A stretch of 64,000 nucleotides of DNA from NCBI RefSeq assembly GCF_022458985.1, contig NC_061781.1, positions 20,367,001-20,431,000 on the forward strand, read 5' to 3'. Below the pieces are notes generated by a model that was not told the origin of the DNA, did no database searches, and was given only the letters and a program-made list of their open reading frames with translations. The position numbers were made by a program, and so were the translations under genes. The stretch comes from Mugil cephalus. Taxonomy: Eukaryota; Chordata; Actinopteri; Mugiliformes; Mugilidae. This document shows, one piece after another, positions 1-14,200 of this stretch. How positions within the stretch are numbered: the stretch's first letter is position 1; each line of letters opens with the position of its first letter.

Positions 1-3000
1 TACATGAATTTAGTGTTCCTAATGAGGGAATAAAATGTTCTTTGAGCAGATCTGACAGCAGCCGGAGCAACGTGGCACCTGTCAACAAAAATCTATTGTG
101 ACTGAGGCTTTGGGACACTTAGAAATTTATGTCTTATCAGTTGATTTTAACCAGTGTCCAAGTAAAAGAAGTAATATCGTCCGTGTAAATGTAGCCAGTG
201 AGCCACAGCTCTGTGACTCTAAGTACGCCACCCACTACTCTTCACACATCCACTGCAATTCTGCTCTCTCAGCAACTTGGCTATTTCTAGATTTTTGCAG
301 CATTCGACCTAAAGATATATCAGCGGGCACCAATCAAATATCTGCCTCTACAACATGTGGCAGTGTGTGACATAACCTTCTCCTCTGCGGTTTACCACTA
401 AAGCCCTAATTAAACCATTCATCATGGCCGCACGCACCCTTCAGAGACATTCCCAAAGTTTCGCAGTGACATCTGTGCGGGCATCGTCCCTGCTACACGG
501 GCTGCAGGGCGAAACCTACTGTATCTCCATCCTCACCACTCAGCTGCTTCATTACTTAATTGACTTAATGAAGGAGATTTACTCAAAGACATGTACCCAT
601 GCGGTTACACAAGAGAGAACATTAAGAGTAGGTCAGCAGTTGGACCAACCCTTAGGACAAGCTACCACACACGAAGCAACAATCTTGCAAGAAAACAGTG
701 ACACAGCTGGATGAATATTCACAGGTCAGTGAATATAGAGGCTTAGTGACTTTATCTGAGGGCAGTTTTGCAAAAAGGGCTAAAAGTGGACACATAGTCT
801 TTACATGATGGCAAACTGCCATATCCACCAAGAAAGTGAGTCATTCTGTTGTGTGCTCGAGCTTTGACCCAGCATTTCACTTGCATCATATTGCAGCATC
901 TCTCCGTGGTTTATCCTCAACCTCATCCTCGTGAAGTTGCGGCCACTTTTGTGGTCGACTCCTAAGAGGGGAGATGCTTTAAGCCGTGCAATGTCGATTC
1001 CATGCGCCACCCATTAAGCTACGCAAACGCTGCCTTCACGTCGCCTCGCGCCCGGCGTTAAACTGAGTGGTCTACTGCGAGGACCGCTCCATACATGTCG
1101 GCCGTAAACGCACATCAAAACAGCTGAGACTAATGCATTACCTCTTAGTCTGAAAAGAGGGAATATTTAACCTTTTCTGTAGGTTGAAAGAGAAATTGAT
1201 TTCGCAACGGGAGGGCAATTCAAAGGCATGAAAACAGAACCTTATATATCATAATAATAGAGAAAACAGGCCAACAAAGCAGGAAATATTTTGTACAAAG
1301 ACGGCATACTGAATCTGGACTCAAAAACCTAGAGGTTAATCACAGGGGCCTATAGTTCATAGACACTCTGGTAGGAAAATACCTAAAACTCTCAAATATT
1401 AATTGATGCCAAGATCAGATCAAGTGAAGAATCGCTTTCCACCGCTACAGACGAACTGTTGATGTGCACTATGTGAGTCTATGTGTAGAAAGACATCGAG
1501 GTAACAGTTGTCGGACACGTTGACAAACACATCTTATTGATACAGTCAGGTTAGCTCGTTCATTCTGTGTTCTCTCAGCTATGTTGTGTTACTAAAAATA
1601 CAGCCAAAGAGCTGGAGCACTATATCTAGGCCTTTGCAGCTCGGTCCTGGCGAGCCGCGTATAGGAAACACTTGCATCTGCTGACAAAGGGCCACACAGA
1701 GGATTCACCGTTCTGTTTCATGACACGCACACCAAAAAAAAAGCACCTCTGCAGCTGAAAAACAAATCGGTTGTGTGATTTTTCAGACAGCGTAGATTCA
1801 ATGAGTTAGCAGCTTTTTTAGTAGTGGGAAACAGCACTGCACCCCACTGACACAGTCTGCATTCTGGCCTACTTCATTTCTCCGTAAACTCCCAGCTCTA
1901 TCTGCTACTTCAGCAAATAAATAAATAGACGCCTTTAGTTTACATTTCAATAATAATCCTCAAGGTAAATATGGGCTCACTTCGAAGCGGCTTCACCTTT
2001 TGGACAACTGACAGTGAATCTCGGCTTTGATTGATTGTCTGCATCGGGTTGAGCACAAGTTAGGGAAGCGGTGTCTTAGTGCAGCTTTTCCACTGAGCAG
2101 CACTGATCAGTCCTTTATCGCCCCAGTGCTTACAGATGTCATGTCATCAACATTTGTACTGTTTGTTTGTCTTCTTCTAAGGTAAACACAAGTAATAATG
2201 CAACAGAGATTAAGTGACAACACTTACCCCTGTTTTAGAGCCCATCCAGCATCTGGGACAACATCTAATCCACTTGTTACCAAGAAAAAAAAGGCAATTG
2301 CATTTCTTTTTTCAACAGGTTGCGACCATGCATCTCCTTAACAAGCGAGGACGAACGGCGGAAGTGACGTAATCTCGCTAAAAAAACTAAGACAAAAAAA
2401 TGTAAAAACAATTCATCATAAAGAATAATAAAATAATAGAAATGTATATACGACTTAAAATACACGTATAAACTCTAGTTATGTTTATTAAATAATAATG
2501 AAAATTAGAAGTACAAGGTCAGGTTACAGGTGTGTCACTTCACTTCCTGTTTGGATGTTTGTAGCTAACAGTTACCGGTGAAATAGGAAGTTGAGAAACG
2601 AGTTTAAAACCCCTTATTTATTGAACAACCATTGTTTTGTTCCCTCTAATGTTTGTAAAAGTACAAAAGAAAATCCACACAAGTCTTTTAAAACGACCTG
2701 TGTGATTTTTTGTAAAGTTAGCTTTGAAGAGAATTGCAATTACTAGACGAAAAGAACTGATGCTAATAGTAACTATGACAACAATATAAACCTATGTAAC
2801 GTAAGATTAGATAATTATTTATTTTTATAATTAATTAACGGTGAGGAAATGTGCAGTGTTGCATCAGTATATAGTTTAAGGACAGTTCTGAGGAATATAA
2901 TGTTTAAAACAGAATGTCTTTTTAAAAATGGCGTGTTTTTGTTTTTTTGTTTTTTTTTCTCTCTCTCTCTTGCAGTAATGCATGATAGTCCCACTACAGT

Positions 3001-3233
3001 GTGATGATGATCTACTATACCGCAGCTGCAGTGAACTGTACTGCTGCTGTTGTCCAGCTCATCATCTCCCAACCAAGCTACATGAGGTAACAAGTAGCCC
3101 GCACTACATGCTGTCCACACGGGGCTTTACAGCAGCCTGTTGAAATAAACAACTCCTTCCTCACTAAAACCCCTGCAATGTTGCATTTAATCAGCTGCAG
3201 TGTGTAACTAATATAACTGCTGGTGAGATGGTG

Positions 3234-3264
<31 letters not shown>

Positions 3265-4025
3265 TCTGAATCGAAACGATGTCGACTGCTCAAGTGCAGG
3301 GTTTGCATTAGTGCAGTGGAGCCCAGTTCCTCTCCCCGTGCCCTGTTTGTTTGCACCTCGGCTGCCTCTTCAACGCGAAATCAACTTGTATGAAATCGCG
3401 TTTCCCCAGGCCCGCATGAAGTACACCTGGCCTGCAAGAAGCCCGGAGTGACAGACGTGAAAGAACGGGTCTGTGTCCTCCGACAGGTTTGCCGAAAAAA
3501 AAACGCTCATTTAACAGAGAAGTGGTGTTGCAGAGAGGGGGGGGAATGCTGCTGCAGTCTACCCGGGGATGGAATAATCTGGTTAGGGGGGAATCACAGA
3601 AAGAGAGAAAGAAACAGTGCGTGGATTTTATCCACGCAAAATAACATCTTGCCTCAGTCTGTGTGTGAGACACACACACACACAGAGGGAGAGAGCGAGC
3701 GTTATTTAAAAAGTTAGGAGATCATGGTGCCGTGGTGATGCAGGGGGGCTTTGTGTGTGTGTGTCTGCGCGCTGCGTTCCCCAAACCTGTGCTCGCCGAT
3801 GTAGTAGCTGCACAGAATAAGTTGTTCCCCCCTCCCAGCGCCTCTGCATGATCCACTCGCTGCATAAATATGATTGCAGATCTATCACCATTACAAGAAA
3901 CAAAAATAACGCAGATACTCTCTCGCGCACATACACACACACGCGCGCGCGCACACACATACGCACGCATAACGCCGGTTCACGAGAGAAACGAAGAGGA
4001 GTAGGTATAATGGTGATGAGCTTAC
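1..4025. other. non-coding region, no gene recognised
   Basis: I find no exon with family similarity on either strand. The stretch is moderately AT-rich with simple repeats: a poly-A run near 3234-3256, a short CA run near 3668-3683, and mixed CA/CG tracts near 3935-3962. Short open frames here show no domain, no codon bias and no paired splice sites. If the minus-strand exon at 4026-4116 is real, this stretch would be the first intron of that gene, which would continue beyond the left edge. Confidence 0.5.
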
Positions 4026-4116
4026 CACTTGGATTCTTGTTTTTCTTAAGACTCTTGCCACAAAGACACTGCAGCATATGCGTTCCTTTGCTGAAAATGT
4101 TCCAAAGAAACCACAT
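4026..4116 (-). CDS. candidate alternative first coding exon, possibly RASA3
   Basis: On the minus strand an ATG at 4116 opens 30 codons that end with a good splice donor (the exon ends ...CCAAGTG, then GTAAGC). The peptide begins MWFLWNIFSKG and continues with a Cys-rich then Lys-rich stretch (LQCLCGKSLKKNKN). This resembles the short lipid-modifiable or basic N-termini made by alternative first exons of membrane-associated signalling proteins. Human RASA3, a Ras/Rap GTPase-activating protein, lies on the opposite strand just beyond CFAP97D2 and CDC16 in 13q34, so a minus-strand gene running off the left edge fits RASA3. I do not see the usual RASA3 first exon (C2 domain start) in the window. 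The frame stays open upstream to about 4254, so the true start is uncertain. The exon call rests on one donor site and on position. Confidence 0.35.
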
Positions 4117-6200
4117 TGATTTGGGCGAAGAGCAATCCAGTGGCTTAAACACCCAGATATAGATGAGATCCTTGCGGTTGCATAATAACACAATTGGATC
4201 AGTTCTCCCGAATAAGGCTACCAATTGTATCATAGAAAAAATAGGTATATCCAAGTCCTATGCGCTTTCATTCACGTGACAAAATATTCAGTGTCTGTCA
4301 GACTTCGTAATAACGGTGTGTTTTCTTCTTCTGGCGTACAAAGAATGCCTCCTCAACTAGTCGATAATAGAAAATATACTCTATAAATTGCATGTGTCGC
4401 ACCTGGAGGAGACGGGTCGCCAGTAAACAAACACAACTAACGTGAAAACAGCGAACCACGGTGGATTTCCGAGGAGAAAATCATTGCCTATTAGTTCATC
4501 ACTCTGAGGAGAGGAGGGTGGATCTGCACAGCATCAAAAGCCAAGGGAGGATGCATCCTATGCACAGACTGCTGCAATGATAGCCCCAACAAAACACCAC
4601 ATTGCCGGATCAAGTCCAATTCGCGTCTCCTTTATACGAGCTTGTTTGGTGAGGTCAGATAACACCAACCCCAGTTTTCATGTCTTCTAGTCCCACGCTG
4701 CAACGTTCCCCTTAAAGCCAGGTTCTTGGTGTGTGTCCGTGATTCCTGGAGTGTGCGTTTGCTCCCGTTTGTGGGGTATTTTCCTCAAGCCTGTTTCAGC
4801 ACCACGCTACTTGCATCTCCAAAAAAGTGCGGTGCGCCCGTATAAAAAAAAAAAGCATTTGCATGAATTTCCTTTAGCGTCGGACCTCTGTTAGAAATAG
4901 ACGGGGAGGAGGGGTTAAATTGAAAGATTGGCTTTCCATTACGTAAAACACGTGGTTTCTGCGCCGTCATATCAGTGATGCTCGGATTTTTTTTTTTTTT
5001 TTTTTTTTTTATGATCCGACTCAGCCCGATGTCCCGAGCTGTTTTCGCTTTAATTCTTGAAAATGACGACGTCTGTGGGGGCTACACGATCGTTTGTGTG
5101 TGTGTGTGCGTGTGTGTGTACCGCATGTCAAAGAGTCTACACTTGCAGCCGTAATGCTGGGTGTCATTTCTTCCCGATGTGTTTTGCTCCTCAAGTTGTT
5201 GCAGCTTTCTGCACCAGGCAGATGTTACAGGTTAAAAGCTTTAAAGTAACAGCTGCTGAGAGTCACCTGGATAGGTTGGAGGAGATTTTTGTGTGTCTGT
5301 GTCTTCTCATCTAAGCAACAGATCACTATTCCTTCTCTGAATTAAATGTGAAAGAATTTTTTGTAAAAAAAAAAAAGTTAAGATCAGTGCAAATCATCTC
5401 ATGAAAGCAAAACGGTCCTCTGTCAAACATGTTATAATGAGATGAAAAGAAATCTCAAAGCAAAAGCATTTATCTTTGTCGGAGGGCGGAAAGACTCATT
5501 CACATTTACTAACTGTGTTTTTCTTGTTACATCCCTGAGGGCAGGGTACCTGTTAGTGTTGCCCTTAGCGACTGTTTCTACTGTATGATTACTTTTCTCT
5601 GAGGATTTAAAAGATTTTCCATCACAGACAAAAGGAAGAGATATTGTTTTTCCCCCTGATCACGCCTGCCCTCACCGAGCAGGGATTTCAGCGAGAGAGA
5701 CGGCGTGTGTGCAGAATTCGAGTCTTTTATTTTGAATTTGATTTGGAGCCACCGTTTGTATGTGTCTTCCATCCCTCAGATCTGGGGGTTTAAGCGGCTC
5801 TTAGAGCTGCCAGCGTGACTCTCCGTCAGCACAAATGTCAGAAGTCAGTGTGTCCTGCCATTGTTTGGGAGAGGACTCATTAGTTGCTCGGTATAGAGTT
5901 GACTCCACTCACAGGTGTTGGAGAGAGTTTGGCAGTAGGTCATCATAGTTATGGTGCAATACAAAGAAAAACAAATGACTGGCATTATGGCCCGAGCAAG
6001 AATAAATGGTCCATTTAGGGTGTAGATTTCCTTCTTTGGAGATTTTTATTAATTTGTAAGCACTGAGTTCTTATGTGACAGTTTACTATAGATTAATGGA
6101 TACAGGTTAGTGAGCATTTCATTTTACAAATGACCTGTGACATGTATCGCTATGGCGTTGAATTATTTTATATTTAAATCCCCTGGCTTATTGCCAGATG

Positions 6201-6425
6201 ATATACACTCACTTGCCAGTTCATTAGGTACACTAGTGAAAACAAATACATTGTAACATAGACGTCCTGCAATAACTGAATAATTGTAGTGTGATATTCA
6301 ATATTAAAATTATTCAACTGAGACAGTGGCTTGTCGTGCTATTAAATTGTGTTGTGTTGTACGCACGCAAGTTCCCGCATTGATTTTCACAAATTTACCT
6401 AATGTTTCCGCAAGTGAGTGTATAT
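6201..6425. mobile_element. short MITE with terminal inverted repeats
   Basis: The left end reads ATATACACTCACTTGC followed by CAGTTCATTAGGTA. The right end, reverse-complemented, reads ATATACACTCACTTGC followed by GGAAACATTAGGTA, so about 28 nearly matching terminal bases face each other across roughly 225 bp. The ends sit at TA dinucleotides, which suggests a Tc1/mariner-type non-autonomous element. It has no coding capacity. Confidence 0.75.
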
Positions 6426-7511
6426 TTCATGAGTATGTCCACTTATAATAACATATTTAATTCTCAACTGAGGAGGTATTTTCAATAAATGTTTTTTTTT
6501 TTTTTTTTATTCCGCGCAACTCTGAGTGAGCCAAACAGATGAAAAGCAGAGGTTTGTGTAAACAGTATTAGCCACAGCACAGGAAGCTTGATGAGAGACT
6601 GGAGGAGTTCATTAGTGGAGTTGTGTTGTGTGTTCATCTGCGAATTACCGCATTAATCCACTTTAATGACCTAGTTTTGTGGCGCCCAGGTCTTGTCAGT
6701 TGTCTGTGATAACTGGTTCCTCTGGGATGTGGGCCACTTTGAAACAAAATGTTTCCTGATTGACTTTCTTTACACAGCATTATTTGCCATGTCACTGTTT
6801 GAAACCAAACTATAAGAATTTCTTACCGATTTTAAAAGATGGCTGTCAATTTTGAATTATTTTTGGTGTGTTCACACATTGTGTACCTGTTAACACATTA
6901 AGAATACAGACGCACACACAACGCCAAATTACTTCCACACACACACATAGATCCATTTAGCTGCCTTAGAAAATGGGGGTATTCGGGTAATTGAAGCGAT
7001 TTACATGTTCATACTGTAGACTTACTTTCTCATGTATTCTGTGAGGTCAAGTGGACTCATTGTGGAATCAGCACAAGTCAGAGGCAGTTCACTGCAGGCT
7101 CTCTAGCTCTCTCCCACTGCAGAGGCCTCCCGTGTCATCTTTGCTATCGATCCGTCTACTGTAATGTAAAGTATCATCGCACCCTGGAGGATATCGTCTG
7201 ACAATTTTGTCAGGGATCATTAGAATACTCCTTTTTGATTGCCCAGGCTGCGGCCGGCATGAAGTGGCTCCCTTGTGAGTTTCTAACAGCCTGTTTTATC
7301 CTGATTGGGGGTGGGTGGGTGGGTGGTTGTGCGGTGGGGGGGGGGGCTTGATTTAAGATGCATAGAGACAAATGGAGTGAGTCCAGTTTTACTCATGCTA
7401 TCTGCGGTTTAATGTATTTAAAAGGCTCACACGTGGGGGAGTGTGAAGGCTGCATGGAGATCAGTTTTTTATGGTGCATCACTATTAGCTAATGTGAAAA
7501 ATAAAATGGGT

Positions 7512-7544
7512 AAGATTGTGTTTTATGGAATAAAACACAATCTT
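7512..7544. repeat. perfect 15-bp hairpin
   Basis: AAGATTGTGTTTTAT at 7512-7526 and its exact reverse complement at 7530-7544 are separated by GGA. The stem has no mismatch. It is too short and too perfect for a typical microRNA precursor and lies in AT-rich non-coding DNA. Confidence 0.8.
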
Positions 7545-10500
7545 CACCTGTTTATAGTTGTTGTTTTTTTTTTTAAATTTGGATGAACTGACTGAAAGTA
7601 GTGAGCAGACTCTAAAATTAAGGAGTTACAAATGTGTAAATTGGAGGGCGGCTGCAAGAATGGTGAGGTTTATTGAGATAATATGAGTATGTTATCATTA
7701 ATACCTGCTAAAATTAAAAGATTAACTTCTACACATATTAATTGCCTTTTAATCAGCCACCTCCATGGCTTAAAAATGTCGTGTCAAGAGTGCAGTTCTC
7801 CGACTGGCCACTTGAGGCTGTCTCCAAACGTGAGTTGTGTTGCCATTTTTGGGGGGTTGGGTGTGACTGACATATGCATCATATAATCTTGCGTATACTG
7901 GGTTCTTAAAATTAATATAACACCATTTATTTTCTTTCAGTGCATGCTAGACTCAGGACTCATGTCCACGTACAGAATTTGTGTTAAAACTAACCCCTCC
8001 ACCCAGTATGCTGGCAGTGTAGTTGTCAACATCTAAATATTTACATAACACAAACTGACTTTGTTCATTTGTACTTGCCTATATATATATATATATATGA
8101 ATGCCCTGTAACAAGTTGTGTGCAGCATACTGTTGCTGCTGACATCCAGTAATGGAGCCTAAGGGACCAGAACTATTCTCTGTGCTCCATCGGTGCAAAC
8201 TGAACTTTATTAGGCCACTTGCTGGGAAGCACCACACATATCAGTGTGTCACTGAATGAGCACTTTATGTGCACACACATATATTAGCACCCATATTTGA
8301 CACTGTCAGTTCCTACTCACAGACACTTAGCAAAAATGCAACACCATATGTGATGTTTAGACATAGGCTTTGAAACCTTTCCATTGCTCCCACATTGTGA
8401 CTAATAGGGCAAAAGACCAATTGAACAAATCGAGGAATCCCACACACATAATAACCAACTCTTCTTTAAAGTCCATTGTGACTGGCAGTGTTCATTATTG
8501 CGGAATGATAAGGGCAATGACACCGGCCGAGTGACGATTCAGGTGCCTTCCACTGTATAGGCCAGTCAGCCCACATTCACTGAGTATGAAGCACTAATTA
8601 TATAGTCTAATTCTGTCCACCAGGATAGACAATATTATGGTTGTATAATGGTGATTCAAGGTCTACTTTTAAAAAAAAAAAAAAACATTATAATTTCCCC
8701 TTCATCCATTTGCAACATCATTCTCACTGTATACAATTTAACAAAGTAGAACAAAAGAATTTCACCATTTTACACAGAATTTGGTTGGACACAAATTTCG
8801 TTGCTTTAGAGGAAACACACCACCAGTCAAACAGACTTCCCTTTTCTTTGTAGTGAACTCAACAAATGGATTCTTCTCTTAATTCTTTTCAGTGCGTCTG
8901 AAGAGCAAACTCGTGAGATCTTATAAATGAATAGAATAATCCAAGTTATCTTCTAGAGAAAACGTAGCAACAGCCTGTTTTGCTCTGCCGCTGATTTTAT
9001 ATTGCAGCAAATCTCACCAGGACTCAGACAGCCATTGCAAAGATAATGCAATGCACTTAAAAGCTGCAAAGTAAGAGTCTCTCAGCCTCACAACAATTGG
9101 GTACCAGGGAAATGTAATTGGAAACATCAAATGAATTAGATGGTAAAGAGGTGGATGAATGCAATTACCTTCAACTTAACCAACTTGCTGACAACTAAGG
9201 ACTTGAGCCCCTTTTGAATCTGCTTACGATGTGAGACACCAAAAGAGACTGCCACTTGCGTCAACTCATCTTTACGACAGGAGAGGGATTACCAAAAACT
9301 GCTCAAGATCTAACTGTCCCATGTCAGATAACGAGACCAATCACTTGCTGCTGCACACCCTAATTACACACTCAACACAGCTGCTAATCACTAAACAACC
9401 CACCGCAACTTTCAGATTTGCCAAAATATCTTGGACTTGGGTGAAATTGTCCCAGCCTTATCCTGAATGAGTCTTCATTAATGTTGTAACCTAGCTCTGC
9501 AATGGGAAGTGGGAAGGAACATTAAACCAGATGTTCCAGATGTTAATGGTTTTATTGTTTTAGTGACCAAGGGAAACATACGAAAGGGTTGAGCAAGAGG
9601 GTGTAGGTAAAGCAAAGAAATTAGTAAAACGATGCGTAAGTAAACATAGACATCTGCATAAATAGTACATCTGTCTCAAAATATGAAAATGGTAGCAAAG
9701 ACAGGGGCAGTAACAGGCTAAAAGAAGAGAAGGTACAGACGAGCTGTAGGCATATAGCCTCAGTGTGTGTTGACGGTGTGTCAATATTTTGTTATTACTC
9801 TTTTCACCAAGAGGGGGAGACAAAAGTGCTTCCCTGTAGCTTTAACTTTTTACTGTCCCAAGAGTAATGAATTAATCATATAGATGGTTTCATTACCATT
9901 AAAAGTCCTCTCTTAGCCCTTTGAATGTTCTATGTTATGTCTAATTTTAGAGTTAGATATCTACTCCCTCCCCATTTCAAGGCTAGAAATAGTGGAACAA
10001 TTTGGATATTTAATCAACTTTGAAGTTTTTATTTAATCTGTTGGAGTTCCTTTCAACTTGGGTCTGTCGTTGTTTGTTTCTTTAGCCATCTATCTTTCCC
10101 TCTGTTAAAAACCCACAAAGCAGTAGACATGGTTTCAATCTAGTCCTGCGTTATTGTCTATATTTGGAGACATATGCTTCAAAGGCATGCAGCTGAAATA
10201 TAGATGCTCTCAGTTTTACTTTTGGGGGCGAAGCAAGACGGGCCTTCACTAAGTGGTCGATCAAAAACACGAGGAAGAGTCAAATGAAGCAGTGAATAAG
10301 TGAGCGGATATGAGATAATAATGCTAGTGGTCAGTCTCATGCACCCTGGCGCTCTCATCTAAACTTTATCCAGAAGCAGTAAATACGCCCACTCCCATCT
10401 TAATGATGCACATGGCCTGAAATAATTTAATTTCACGTCTCTATATGGGTGTAACAATGCAGTTCCATGGACTTACTGATGAAGCTAGAGTTTACCCGAA

Positions 10501-11256
10501 TATACAGTCATGTGCGGTCATACTATTGATCTGTTCCCGCAGTGCCAACAAGATAATCAATATTTCAGCTATTTCACCCCCTCTTTAGTCACTGATCTAC
10601 CATGTAGTGAGCCGTTCTGCTCAGCTCTATTCTCCTCCAGTACACATTTTAGAAGTCGCCGTTAACTGCAAGGATAAAGGATTATCTTGTACGACTTGTA
10701 CCAGATTAAATTCAACAAGTAGGTGGACAACAAATGTGATACCATCAGGTTATTTTGAGTGCCAGGCGCGAGGTGGATGCTGGTTCCTTGTGAACTACTT
10801 CACTGCCTTCTGGAGGGGGCAGTTTTTGGAACACTTCACCTGCCACGTTCAGTGACTATGGAAACAATCAAACCGGTTCAAACGTAATTTGTATGCGCTG
10901 CACACATAAATAAACATGCACTTTAAACATTATGATGTACAATAAATCATTTTGTGCCTTTATTAAAGATATATAGATAATAGGAGGAGATCATTTCATA
11001 AAAAACAAAAACAAAATGAGGTAATGAAGCATATGTTGTGAGGAGAAAAATATGTAATAGACTCTTCAGTTTAGTTCATCACGTGCATATCAACGCAATA
11101 ATAAGTTATGTCTATATCAAGGTAGTAGCAAGTTTTATCAAATTTATGGTACATGTTTTGTCTTTCTTTTTGGAGCACTGATCCTACATACGACCATGTG
11201 TGTCATCCACACGAATGACACGTCCAAATGTTTCACAGCTGAAAATGTACTTCTCC

Positions 11257-11290
11257 TGTCAGTGGTTTTAATGTTGTGGCTGATCGGTGT
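11257..11290. mobile_element. Tc1/mariner-type terminal fragment
   Basis: The sequence CAGTGGTTTTAATGTTGTGG followed by CTGATCGGTGTA is the characteristic end of a Tc1-like element that is very common in fish. Related copies lie at 45866-46085 and 52951-53386. Only the end is recognisable here; the rest is lost or diverged. Confidence 0.6.
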
Positions 11291-14200
11291 AAATACACAA
11301 CATTACACAATTAATGCACTAAAGTCAGTAGACTTAAATTAGGCTATTGATAATCCACACATACAGAATGATTAGTTCAAAATAGTGCCTAATATTTCTC
11401 ACTTTTGAAATGGACAATACGTGACATGCAGTAGTTAAATGATTCCTATTCCACACACTTATTTCATTTAGAGTAGACAATATAAATAACCAGATTCTTT
11501 ATTAGAATTTATTGCAAGTTTATATTTATTTAGAAACTTTTGCACAAGGGACAGACAGGGACGTCCATGTCAAACACTGAGTATTATCCCATCGGATACA
11601 TAATTACTGAAAGGATTCTTTTTTTGCAGCTTTTAAACTGAGATACAAGCAAGAGGGACCTTGCCAATAACCAAGAAGCCGCGATGTTCACAAGAGGTGA
11701 AGTTGCCAAGGGAAACAGGAGAACATTTATAGTTGTGAAAAAAAACTGAGGTTACATTTAGAGGACAAATCTGAGCATAAATCTGTGTTTGTGTTAGCGT
11801 ACTGCTGTCTATTAGTCTGGCATGTTGCTCTACTCAACCCTACTCCGGCTAATTTGTCATCCTCATAACTCATTCCGCAGTTACATAACAGTGCTGTGGG
11901 TCTTTTTTAACTTGTAAAGACTGCAGCTTTTATTATTTATACCCTTTCGTAGCGCAGATCTATCTGGGATATATGCCTGTATGGGTTTGTGGATTTAAAA
12001 CGGGGGCAAACTTCCTGCATTTAGAAGGAAGTGCATCGTGTATGCGCCAAACCGTCATCAAAAGAGCCACTTTTAGAGGGATAAAGCCTATTTCCGAGCC
12101 GAAGCATCCAGTCCCATGTAGCTCAGCAGCATTAATGGAGCAGCAGGGCTGACAGTACAGTGCCTCGGAGTCGTTACCTATTCTGCCTTCCATCAGCTGA
12201 AAGTTGTGTTGACTTTAAAATCTATTTAAAGTGAGACGGTTGGCCGAGTTTTAACAAATAAAACAGCACCAGCTTATATCATGTCTGCATAATACCCAAA
12301 TATGTGCCTACAGATCCTCTACTATCTCTTTCAATTGTTAAAAGGTCAACATGGTTTGTTTGTAATAGCTGTTTGACATCAATCTGATAGATGACCACTT
12401 GGTGTGGAGAGGAGAGCTCTTAAAGGTGGAGGAAACGCTTTCGGTGGTTACTTTTGAAGCCTGCTCGTTTAAAAGATGTGACCAGTGTTTTAGCAAACTC
12501 ATGCTGTGGATATACAGAAAAAAGAAAAAAAAATCAGTTTTATTAGCAAGTGACATCAGAATTATTTTAACTAGACAAAGTTAGAGGGAAAAATGTGCTA
12601 ATTTTTCATTTTAATAGCATAACTCTGTGATTACAAGTGATCAGTCATCCTACCAGGCAGGCTGGGAGTGCCAGCATGATGCATCCACCTCTAAACAGGA
12701 GCTCCTCATGGGACCTGTTACCATAGTCACTTCCATCTCACCAGTTTTAAAAAAAACTTGATCCTGGCCTTGGGGAAATGCACAAACGCCTCCCGCGGAT
12801 CTCACTATGACTCTTTCCAAAGACATGCAAAAGAAAATTATAATATAAATATATATATATATATGAGCTATATGAGCCCCAATTGGCAGAGACTTTCTCT
12901 TGGATTGTTTTACAGTAGATACACTACTCCATGCCATATGGGTTTATAGTGTAAGACTATCAAGTCTTACTGTACTTCCCGTGGCCCAAAGAGACGGTGC
13001 CTCTTTGGCTCAATTCCCAGAGCAGTGCAATGGAAGATCCACCTCTGGGACTTCCTAGAATTGGTAGCATCCCCTGCCATTCTGGACGGGACATAAAAAC
13101 AAGCTTAATTAATGATGGGGTTTGTGGAGTCTCTTTTCATAAAAGGCAAAATCTAAATGTATTACAAACATTTATTCTCTTTAGAATGGCACATAATAAG
13201 AACTAGTTTGACATTGTGCTGACAATGCAAGTTGATGTCATGTTTAATAAATCAAGGTAAGATAAAAAATGATTTTTGGTTAAATTATGCACCTAATAAT
13301 AATAATAACACTTTTTTTTATATACAATCTATGTGAAGTTAGTTTCCTTGGTAAAAACGACTCTGGAACAATCTGATATAATTCATGTCAAGCTGTTTGC
13401 TGACAATGAACAAGTAGGAACTAATTCTAAGGCAATGAATGTGTCTCATAGACAAGTGAGGTCAGGTCATAATGAAATTAAGAAATAGCTGTAAATATGC
13501 CGATTACAGGCCGTTCTCAAAATCTGAGTTATTCCTGACTGGTTCCTCAAGAATTTATTTGAAAAGCTGTTAAAATCTTGGAGAAGGAAAATTACTGTTC
13601 ACCCAATGTGTAACCGTACAACTTCTCTCTTTCAGAGGATTTCATGGAGTCTGCAGTGTTCAGATGTGCTAAATGGATGCAGACCTATCCACATAAAGTC
13701 GAGGCAGCAACTGTTGCCAAAGCTGCTTCCACTTAATCTCGACTTGAAAGAGGTTGTCGACATACGCAGTATATTATTTTGTGTTACATTCATAATTAAT
13801 TCAGGTCAGCTCACAGAGATTCACATTCACATTACTCTGTTTCAAACAAATTACGATTACAGTGCATTCAGTTGGCACATGGCAGGAAGATGTATGCACA
13901 GAATTTGCAGAATTGTCTTGTGATTCAGATTCATTGCGTTTGCGCCGTGAAGGTGATTTTTTAACTAACTTTGGTTGACGAAATGGTCAAAATACAACCC
14001 CTTTATTTTATCATCCTGGTGTTTTCCATCTACTGTACCACAGTACTCGCCAAACTGTTGTTATTTGTTGAAATAATGTTAAATGAATGACCTTTTTATT
14101 CTCTGATGTGATACGTGATGCCAACATTTTTGTGTTTTCCTTGGCACAACAAAAAGCCATTTCATCAGCCAGTTTGGCACAAAAAATGAGGCACAAAATG

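Noticed and set aside
3706-4254. The full 182-codon minus-strand frame as one protein
   Set aside because: Downstream of 4026 it reads through a splice donor into CA-repeat DNA; only the part before the donor is plausible as coding.
7512-7544. A microRNA precursor
   Set aside because: The stem is only 15 bp, perfectly paired with a 3-nt loop, and lacks the ~22-nt arms and lower stem of a pri-miRNA.
13606-13923. A 105-codon plus-strand frame
   Set aside because: No domain, no splice partners, and composition like the surrounding non-coding DNA.
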